Below are positions 53,046 through 58,027 of a DNA stretch of 58,027 bases, piece by piece. The stretch is from NCBI GenBank assembly GCA_964423925.1, contig CAYRGQ010000018.1:1-58027 (forward strand), read 5' to 3'. Source of the DNA: CAYRGQ01 sp964423925 (GTDB lineage: Bacteria > Bacteroidota > Bacteroidia > Sphingobacteriales > Sphingobacteriaceae). The notes under the pieces were generated by a model that was given only the letters and a program-made list of their open reading frames with translations, had not been told where the DNA came from and searched no databases. Numbering within the stretch: the first letter of the stretch is position 1; each line of letters opens with the position of its first letter. The position numbers were made by a program, and so were the translations under genes.

Positions 53046-53180
53046 CGTAAAGGGACATTAAATTTCGCACGATATCTGCAATACAAATTCAGTCTAAATT
53101 ACACCGTAGCAGCCTGCTACGCATAGCCCTACACCCTATGGGAACAACCGCACCGCTATAAAGTTCTATAATACCCCAAA

Positions 53181-53211
53181 TTGTTAGATTAATCTAAGTT
53201 TTGTATTTTTG
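53181..53211 (+). promoter_or_regulatory. metal ABC importer promoter with DtxR/MntR-type operator
   Basis: TTG (53181-53183) and TATTTTTG (53204-53211) are 20 bases apart, a near-ideal promoter. The spacer contains the perfect 14-bp palindrome TTAGATTAATCTAA (53184-53197). Its TTAG/CTAA ends are like known DtxR-family operators, and the fused repressor domain is encoded in the same operon. A protein bound there would block transcription. Confidence 0.8.
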
Positions 53212-53235
53212 CGTAGTAAAATGCGAGCATAAGCG

Positions 53236-54144
53236 ATGAAACGGATTCTTTGGAGCGCCATACTGATTGGGATGATAGCGTCGGCATCGTCCTGCGGTTC
53301 CGCTGTGCTGGACAACGAACAACGCCCCAAAATCGTGGTTACAACCGGCATGCTGGCTGACATGATTGAGCATATCGTGGGCGACTCGGCTTCGGTATAT
53401 GCCATGATGCAGCCAGGTGTTGATCCGCACCTTTATAAGGCCAGCCTAAGCGACCTCAAGCAGATCGTGGATGCCGACTACGTGGTCTATAACGGCCTTG
53501 GCTTGGAAGGTCGGCTGGCGCGCGTTCTCCACAAGCAAGCCGCGGTCAAACCGGTCATAAGCGTAGGCGACAGCTTGGGTTTCCGGTTATTGCGTCATGG
53601 CACGATCTACGATCCCCACATTTGGTTCGACGTTGCACTTTGGCGCCAGGCTACCCTAGCCGCCGCAGAGGCCCTGGGCCAACTGCGTCCGCAAGATCGA
53701 CAGTATTACCTCACGAACGCGCAGGCATATGCCGACACACTGGACGCGCTCGACCGTTGGGTACGCACTGAAATCCAGTCCATCCCCGCGGAGCGGCGAG
53801 TGCTGATCACGGCGCACGATGCTTTTGGTTACTTCGGCAGGGCTTACGGTATCGAAGTACGCGGACTGCAAGGTATCTCAACGATTTCCGAATTTGGCCT
53901 GCGGGACATCACGGATCTGGTAGACTTCGTCACCGATCGGCGTATCCCCGCGATATTTGTGGAAACGTCTGTATCCGACAGATCCCTCCAAGCCGTCGTA
54001 GCAGGCGCTCGAGACCGAAACCATGCATTGGAGATAGGCGGGCTGCTCTACGCCGACGCGATGGGCATGGCCGACACACCGTCAGGCACCTATGTCGGCA
54101 TGGTTCAACATAACGTTCGCACAATCGTGAGCGCATTACGGTAA
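53236..54144 (+). CDS. metal ABC transporter substrate-binding lipoprotein (TroA/YtgA type)
   Basis: A 302-residue cluster A-I solute-binding protein that captures a transition metal in the periplasm. Lipobox Cys20 in SASSCGS. The four metal ligands H65 (GVDPHLYKAS), H128 (DPHIWFD), H194 (TAHDAFGYF) and D274 (LYADAMG) have the spacing of TroA and YtgA. The third ligand is His, where manganese-specific PsaA-type proteins have Glu. Iron, manganese or zinc are possible; iron or manganese is favoured by the operon's MntR-like domain and ferritin nearby. First gene of a four-gene operon. Confidence 0.93.
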   Translation: MKRILWSAILIGMIASASSCGSAVLDNEQRPKIVVTTGMLADMIEHIVGDSASVYAMMQPGVDPHLYKASLSDLKQIVDADYVVYNGLGLEGRLARVLHKQAAVKPVISVGDSLGFRLLRHGTIYDPHIWFDVALWRQATLAAAEALGQLRPQDRQYYLTNAQAYADTLDALDRWVRTEIQSIPAERRVLITAHDAFGYFGRAYGIEVRGLQGISTISEFGLRDITDLVDFVTDRRIPAIFVETSVSDRSLQAVVAGARDRNHALEIGGLLYADAMGMADTPSGTYVGMVQHNVRTIVSALR

Positions 54145-54168
54145 ATAGACACTCTAAGTGAACAAGAG

Positions 54169-54960
54169 ATGATAGCACACGTAGAAAACCCCATTATGGA
54201 AGTCCACGACCTGACGGTCAGCTACTCGCGCAAACCCGTCTTATGGGGTGTGGATTTCACGCTTCCACGCGGCGCCATCGCGGGTATTATCGGCCCCAAT
54301 GGTGCGGGCAAGTCTACATTGCTCAAAGCGGCCATGGGATTGCTTCCTACTGCCAGCGGATATGCAAAATTCATGGGACGCGACCTCGACGACGTACGAC
54401 AACAGGTAAGCTACGTACCCCAGCGTGAGTCGGTGGACTGGGATTTTCCCGTATCCGTATTCGATGTCGTGCTGATGGGGCGGTACGGCCATGCGGGCGC
54501 AATGACCCGGCTAACCCGTGAAGACCGGAAAATCGCGGAAGCCAGTTTGGAAAAAACGGGGATGTCGGCTTTTGCCAAGCGTCAGATCTCGCAGCTCTCT
54601 GGCGGACAACAACAGCGGGTTTTCCTGGCCCGAGCTTTGGCACAACAAGCCGAACTGTACGTGATGGACGAACCTTTTGCCGGCGTAGACGCCGCCACGG
54701 AAGACGCTATTTTCGCCTTGTTTAAGGAGATGGCCGCTGAAGGAAAAACGATCGTGGTCGTGCACCACGACCTACCATCAGCCAAAGCTTATTTCGACTG
54801 GATCGTGCTGCTCAACATGCGGCTGGTGGCCTCCGGCCCTACCACCCAGGTGCTCACGGACGAGCTAATGCAGAAGACGTACGGCGGCACACTCAACATC
54901 CTGAGCCAATTAGGAGAAATTATTGAAGACCAGTCTTTCCTACCGCGGGAGCGACAATAG
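54169..54960 (+). CDS. metal ABC transporter ATPase
   Basis: A 263-residue nucleotide-binding subunit of the same importer. Walker A is GPNGAGKST, the ABC signature is LSGGQQQR, Walker B is LYVMDEPFAG and the switch histidine is in VVVHHDL. The YVPQRESVDWDFP segment after Walker A is typical of manganese/iron/zinc ABC ATPases. It starts 24 bases after the binding-protein gene and ends 14 bases before the permease-repressor gene. Confidence 0.95.
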   Translation: MIAHVENPIMEVHDLTVSYSRKPVLWGVDFTLPRGAIAGIIGPNGAGKSTLLKAAMGLLPTASGYAKFMGRDLDDVRQQVSYVPQRESVDWDFPVSVFDVVLMGRYGHAGAMTRLTREDRKIAEASLEKTGMSAFAKRQISQLSGGQQQRVFLARALAQQAELYVMDEPFAGVDAATEDAIFALFKEMAAEGKTIVVVHHDLPSAKAYFDWIVLLNMRLVASGPTTQVLTDELMQKTYGGTLNILSQLGEIIEDQSFLPRERQ

Positions 54961-54974
54961 TAAAAAACGAGGCC

Positions 54975-56294
54975 ATGGACGCATTGACCGATTTCTTTTC
55001 GTTTCGCGACGCCAATATCCTCTACGTCGTATTGGGGTCCATGCTCCTGGCGGCCAGCGCCGCGGTCGTGGGCGCTTTCACCCTCATGAAGAAAAAGGCG
55101 CTGGTCGGCGATGCGATCGCTCATTCGGTTTTGCCGGGCATTTGCGCAGCCTTCCTATTCGCAGGCACGAAGAGTACGATCTTGATGGTCGGCGGCGCAT
55201 TCATTACAGGGTGGCTGTCGTTGCTCGCAATTGACTACATCACCGCCCACTCCAAACTGAAGAAAGATGCGGCGATCGGCCTGATTTTGTCCGTTTTCTT
55301 TGGTATCGGCATCGTGATGCTCACGTTTATCCAACGCAGCGGTAATGCCGCACAAAGTGGCCTGGAGCACTTCCTTTTTGGCAATGCGGCCGCGCTCGTG
55401 GGACAGGACTTGGTCGTATTCGGTGTCCTTGCGGCCGTAATTATCAGCACGGTAGGCTTATTTTTCAACGCCTTTACGCTCATAGCTTTTAACGCCGAAT
55501 ATGCGGAAGTATTGGGCTTACCCGTACGACGGCTAGAGTTACTACTTACGAGCCTGACCGTGCTGGCCGTGGTCACGGGCATCACCGCAGTGGGCGTCGT
55601 ATTGATGGCCGCCATGTTGATTACGCCCGCGGCTGCAGCCCGCTACTGGACCGAACGGATGCGGACCATGGTATGGATTGCTGCGGCGATTGGTGCGTTT
55701 TCGGGATTTGTGGGCGCATTCATTTCGTTCCTTGCTCCCGGTATGCCGACGGGCCCCTGGATGGTTGTGGTATCATCGACCATTGCCTTTCTCTCGTTCT
55801 TCTTCGCTCCCCGCAAAGGTATCGTCGAGCGCGCCCGCCGACAAGGTAGAAACCGGCGTCTGATTGCTAACGAGAATACATTAAAGCTGTTTTACCAACT
55901 AGGCGAACACAGGGGTAATTTCCAGGAACGCCGAACCATAGACGAACTCCGGCTGGCGCGCGAAACGAATGAAAACGCCCTGCGCCACGCGTTGGCACAA
56001 CTCGTCCGAAGCCAATACGTCAAACGCCAGCAAGGGGCATGGGCACTCACCGAGGCTGGCATAACGGAGGCGTCACGCGTCGTGCGGCTGCACCGGTTGT
56101 GGGAGCTTTACTTGGCCAAGCGCATGAACATTGCCGCCGACCACGTCCATGAAGACGCGGAAGCGATGGAACACGTCATCACGCCGGAACTGGAACGCGA
56201 ACTGGAGCGCGAGCTGGGATACCCGTCTAAAGACCCACACGACTCACCCATTCCGCCCGTGAGTAGTGGCAACGACGAAACGACGAATCGATAA
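54975..56294 (+). CDS. metal ABC permease fused to a DtxR/MntR-type repressor (YtgCR-like)
   Basis: A 439-residue fusion. Residues about 1-280 are an ABC-3 family permease with about eight membrane helices (LMKKKALVGDAIAHSVLPG is a family signature). A basic linker (280-300) leads to a cytoplasmic iron-dependent-repressor module: a winged helix (about 300-370) and the dimerisation/metal domain. The metal ligands are kept: H373 and E377 (HRLWE), H392, E396, E399 and H400 (HEDAEAMEH); Glu at 396, where DtxR has Cys, is the MntR state. GYPSKDPHDSPIP closes the domain as in free MntR proteins. The order binding protein-ATPase-fusion-permease is that of Chlamydia ytgABCD, where YtgCR is cut to free a repressor. 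The SH3-like third domain is absent. Confidence 0.93.
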   Translation: MDALTDFFSFRDANILYVVLGSMLLAASAAVVGAFTLMKKKALVGDAIAHSVLPGICAAFLFAGTKSTILMVGGAFITGWLSLLAIDYITAHSKLKKDAAIGLILSVFFGIGIVMLTFIQRSGNAAQSGLEHFLFGNAAALVGQDLVVFGVLAAVIISTVGLFFNAFTLIAFNAEYAEVLGLPVRRLELLLTSLTVLAVVTGITAVGVVLMAAMLITPAAAARYWTERMRTMVWIAAAIGAFSGFVGAFISFLAPGMPTGPWMVVVSSTIAFLSFFFAPRKGIVERARRQGRNRRLIANENTLKLFYQLGEHRGNFQERRTIDELRLARETNENALRHALAQLVRSQYVKRQQGAWALTEAGITEASRVVRLHRLWELYLAKRMNIAADHVHEDAEAMEHVITPELERELERELGYPSKDPHDSPIPPVSSGNDETTNR

Positions 56295-56329
56295 ATGGAA
56301 TCACTAAGAACGACAGGAAACTCCGCGAA

Positions 56330-57208
56330 ATGATTGCCTTTTGGATTATATTGACAGGTGCACTCGTGGCCATGACCTGCGGCCTGCTAGGCTGCTTCCT
56401 CGTCCTGCGCCGCATGAGCATGGTAGGTGATGCGATCAGCCACGCCGTGCTGCCGGGCATCGTCATCGCCTTTTTGCTGAGTGGCTCACGCGATACAGGC
56501 TTTATGTTGATTGGCGCTGCCGCCACGGGCATGCTAGCAACGATGTTAATCACCTACTTCCACCGGCGGGCGGGATTACAGGCGGACGCCTCCATCGGCG
56601 TTACCTTTACGTTTCTTTTTGCCGTAGGCATCATCCTTATCAGCGCCTTTGCTGACCACGTCGACATCGATCAAGATTGCGTGTTGTACGGCGAGATCGC
56701 CTATGTCCCGGTTGACCTGTGGATTACGGGCGGTGGGACGGTTATGGGTCCGCGCGCAGTGTATGTCTTGTCTACGCTGCTCCTCTTGGTGATTTTGTTT
56801 GTCACGTTAGGCTACAAAAAGCTTATGCTCACATCCTTCGACCCCGGCTTTGCCCAGTCGATCGGTATCCCGACGGAGCGCTGGCATTATTTGTTGATGG
56901 CTGCTGTTTCCTTGGCTACCGTCGGCTCGTTTGAGTCGGTTGGTGCCATTCTCGTCGTGGCGTTTCTGATCGGGCCGCCCGCTACGGCTTACCTCCTCAC
57001 CCGCTCGCTCAAGTGGATGCTTTGGGTTACGGTTGCGCAGGCGTTTGTCATCGCCGGCACAGGCTACTTGCTTGCGAGTTGGTTGGATGCTTCGGTGGCC
57101 GGATGCATGGCCGTGATGGTTGGCGTATGCTTCGTAGTCGCTTTCGTATGGCAGCTGGCAGAAAAGCGAAAGGGCATCGTCTTGCCGATATCAGGAAAAG
57201 TGGCGTAA
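56330..57208 (+). CDS. metal ABC transporter permease, second subunit
   Basis: A 292-residue ABC-3 family permease with about eight membrane helices and the family signature RMSMVGDAISHAVLPG at residues 25-45. Unlike its partner it has no cytoplasmic regulatory extension. It would pair with the permease part of the fusion to form the channel. It starts 35 bases after the fusion gene and is the last gene of the operon; no clear terminator is seen before the tRNA promoter. Confidence 0.94.
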   Translation: MIAFWIILTGALVAMTCGLLGCFLVLRRMSMVGDAISHAVLPGIVIAFLLSGSRDTGFMLIGAAATGMLATMLITYFHRRAGLQADASIGVTFTFLFAVGIILISAFADHVDIDQDCVLYGEIAYVPVDLWITGGGTVMGPRAVYVLSTLLLLVILFVTLGYKKLMLTSFDPGFAQSIGIPTERWHYLLMAAVSLATVGSFESVGAILVVAFLIGPPATAYLLTRSLKWMLWVTVAQAFVIAGTGYLLASWLDASVAGCMAVMVGVCFVVAFVWQLAEKRKGIVLPISGKVA

Positions 57209-57275
57209 CGCCGGAAAAACCATATTCCTCGTCCTGAGGAAGTTCCCATTGTATGCGTGTTTTTCAAAAAAACAT

Positions 57276-57306
57276 TTTGCAAATAAAGGATTAATAAATA
57301 CATTTG
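57276..57306 (+). promoter_or_regulatory. tRNA-Leu promoter
   Basis: TTTG at 57276-57279 and TACATTTG at 57299-57306 are 19 bases apart and both match the Bacteroidota consensus exactly. The mature tRNA begins 30 bases further on. Confidence 0.8.
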
Positions 57307-57336
57307 CATCCCCGAACGGGACTAGTACATTAACAT

Positions 57337-57418
57337 GCCCAGGTGGCGGAATAGGTAGACGCGCTGGTCTCAAACACCAGTGGGGCGACCCATGCCGGTT
57401 CGATCCCGGCCCTGGGTA
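57337..57418 (+). tRNA. tRNA-Leu (anticodon CAA)
   Basis: An 82-base tRNA. The acceptor arms GCCCAGG and CCTGGGT pair (one G-T pair); the anticodon stem-loop CTGGT-CTCAAAC-ACCAG gives anticodon CAA, reading UUG; the long variable arm and GGTTCGATCCC T-arm fit a class II leucine tRNA. The 3' CCA is not encoded. Confidence 0.95.
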
Positions 57419-57420
57419 CT

Positions 57421-57458
57421 AAAAAGACCTGTTAATCATTTGATTTTCAGGTCTTTTT
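57421..57458 (+). terminator. tRNA-Leu terminator
   Basis: Perfect 11-bp arms AAAAAGACCTG and complement, with T run, two bases after the tRNA. Confidence 0.85.
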
Positions 57459-57492
57459 GCTTTTACAGGGTGTAAAAAAGGTGTAATAAATT

Positions 57493-57879
57493 CTATACCT
57501 TTTCCAAAATAAAATTCCCATCAATCCCCAATTTTTGATGCAATGATTTCAGGAAACCCACATCGGGGTCACGTTTGCCGTTGAGTATTTGGGATAATTT
57601 CGGTGCACCGATACCAAGAATGGAGGCAAGCCCTTTCTGTGTAACACCCAATTCTTCCTTTTTAGCCTCTACCACGGCACTAAGTGTTACTGGCATGGGC
57701 ATCAGCTTCATTTCCTCGTCCTCATACCGTTCGGCCAACAGGCTTAGTTTCTCCAATTCGTCAGCCTCTTGTTGGCTCAATGCATGGAAACCACCCCCAT
57801 CAGTAGCTTTTTGGATATAGCCCTCAATCATAGCCATCACTTGGTGATATTGCTTTTCGTTCCGTATTTTATTAATCAT
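57493..57879 (-). CDS. higA: HigA-type antitoxin
   Basis: A 128-residue antitoxin with a helix-turn-helix of the Xre type near the C-terminus (KEELGVTQKGLASILGIGAPKLSQILNGKR), as in HigA proteins that pair with HigB toxins. ATG at 57879 is preferred; the upstream frame would run into the toxin's coding region. It follows the toxin gene by 14 bases, in the reversed toxin-first order typical of higBA. It should repress its own operon and neutralise HigB. Confidence 0.88.
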   Translation of the reverse strand: MINKIRNEKQYHQVMAMIEGYIQKATDGGGFHALSQQEADELEKLSLLAERYEDEEMKLMPMPVTLSAVVEAKKEELGVTQKGLASILGIGAPKLSQILNGKRDPDVGFLKSLHQKLGIDGNFILEKV

Positions 57880-57893
57880 GGCTTTCCTAATTC

Positions 57894-58027
57894 TTAAACC
57901 GTTGAACAATCGGTTAGCTTATCGTATTCAGCATGTGTACCGATAAACCGGATATACACGGTACGCTTGTCGAAAAATATCATGGCAATCAGCCGATAAT
58001 CATTTCCTTTGATATTGAACACGTATC
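57894..58027 (-). CDS. higB: HigB-type toxin, partial
   Basis: The 3' part of a toxin gene that continues beyond the window. The 43 visible codons (ending with FIGTHAEYDKLTDCSTV) match the C-terminus of the HigB mRNA interferase family, including FNIKGNDYRLIA and VYIRFIGTHAEYD. HigB cuts mRNA at ribosomes; the antitoxin follows it. The promoter and start of the pair lie outside the window. Confidence 0.85.
   Translation of the reverse strand, partial: YVFNIKGNDYRLIAMIFFDKRTVYIRFIGTHAEYDKLTDCSTV

Noticed and set aside
1..58027. CRISPR arrays, insertion sequences, prophage or rRNA genes
   Set aside because: No regularly spaced repeats, transposase-like frames, phage structural genes or rRNA-like sequence were seen on reading both strands.

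Overview
The window comes from a member of the Bacteroidota, most like the Sphingobacteriaceae (a Parapedobacter- or Olivibacter-type genome with near 50% GC is my guess, not something I can verify here). The grounds are a SusC/SusD pair, several TonB-linked outer-membrane proteins and lipoproteins, LytS/LytTR-type sensor systems, and promoters of the TTG-N19-21-TAnnTTTG kind that this phylum uses. There is no IS element, CRISPR array or rRNA. One tRNA is present.

Layout. 1-3.2 kb: a cbb3-type oxidase (a CcoO-like subunit with an extra cytochrome c domain, cut by the window edge, and CcoN) behind an Rrf2 regulator with a perfect palindrome at its promoter. 3.3-6.4 kb: an operon of a deacetylase of the histone-deacetylase family, a nucleoid-associated protein and a DUF3810 membrane protease-like protein. 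6.5-10.1 kb: a probable metal-acquisition cluster (two DUF4625 lipoproteins, a TonB receptor and a His/Cys-rich small protein). 10.3-23.6 kb: a glucuronoxylan utilisation locus with a LacI regulator, GH67 alpha-glucuronidase, GH10 xylanase, SGNH esterase, SusD, SusC and mannonate dehydratase. The same 17-bp LacI-type operator lies on the promoters at both ends of this locus.

23.8-33.1 kb: signalling genes. These are a TPR histidine kinase with a LuxR-type response regulator, an unlisted 55-residue secreted peptide gene upstream of them, an unknown membrane protein, and a LytTR regulator behind two LytS-type kinases. 33.4-46 kb: mostly housekeeping and envelope genes: a small barrel, lipoproteins, serine hydrolase, peroxiredoxin, ispE, cysteine desulfurase, an A-type Fe-S carrier, rpoN, dinB and a large MG2/plug-like protein. 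46-52.3 kb: a GH92 mannosidase, a quinone oxidoreductase and an outer-membrane barrel protein.

52.4-57.2 kb: iron/manganese homeostasis. Ferritin diverges from a four-gene ABC importer. The third gene of the importer is a permease fused to a complete DtxR/MntR-type repressor, in the same order as the chlamydial ytgABCD operon, and a perfect 14-bp palindrome sits between the -33 and -7 elements of its promoter. I regard this predicted self-regulating transporter as the most interesting system in the window. The window closes with tRNA-Leu(CAA) and a HigBA toxin-antitoxin pair cut by the edge.
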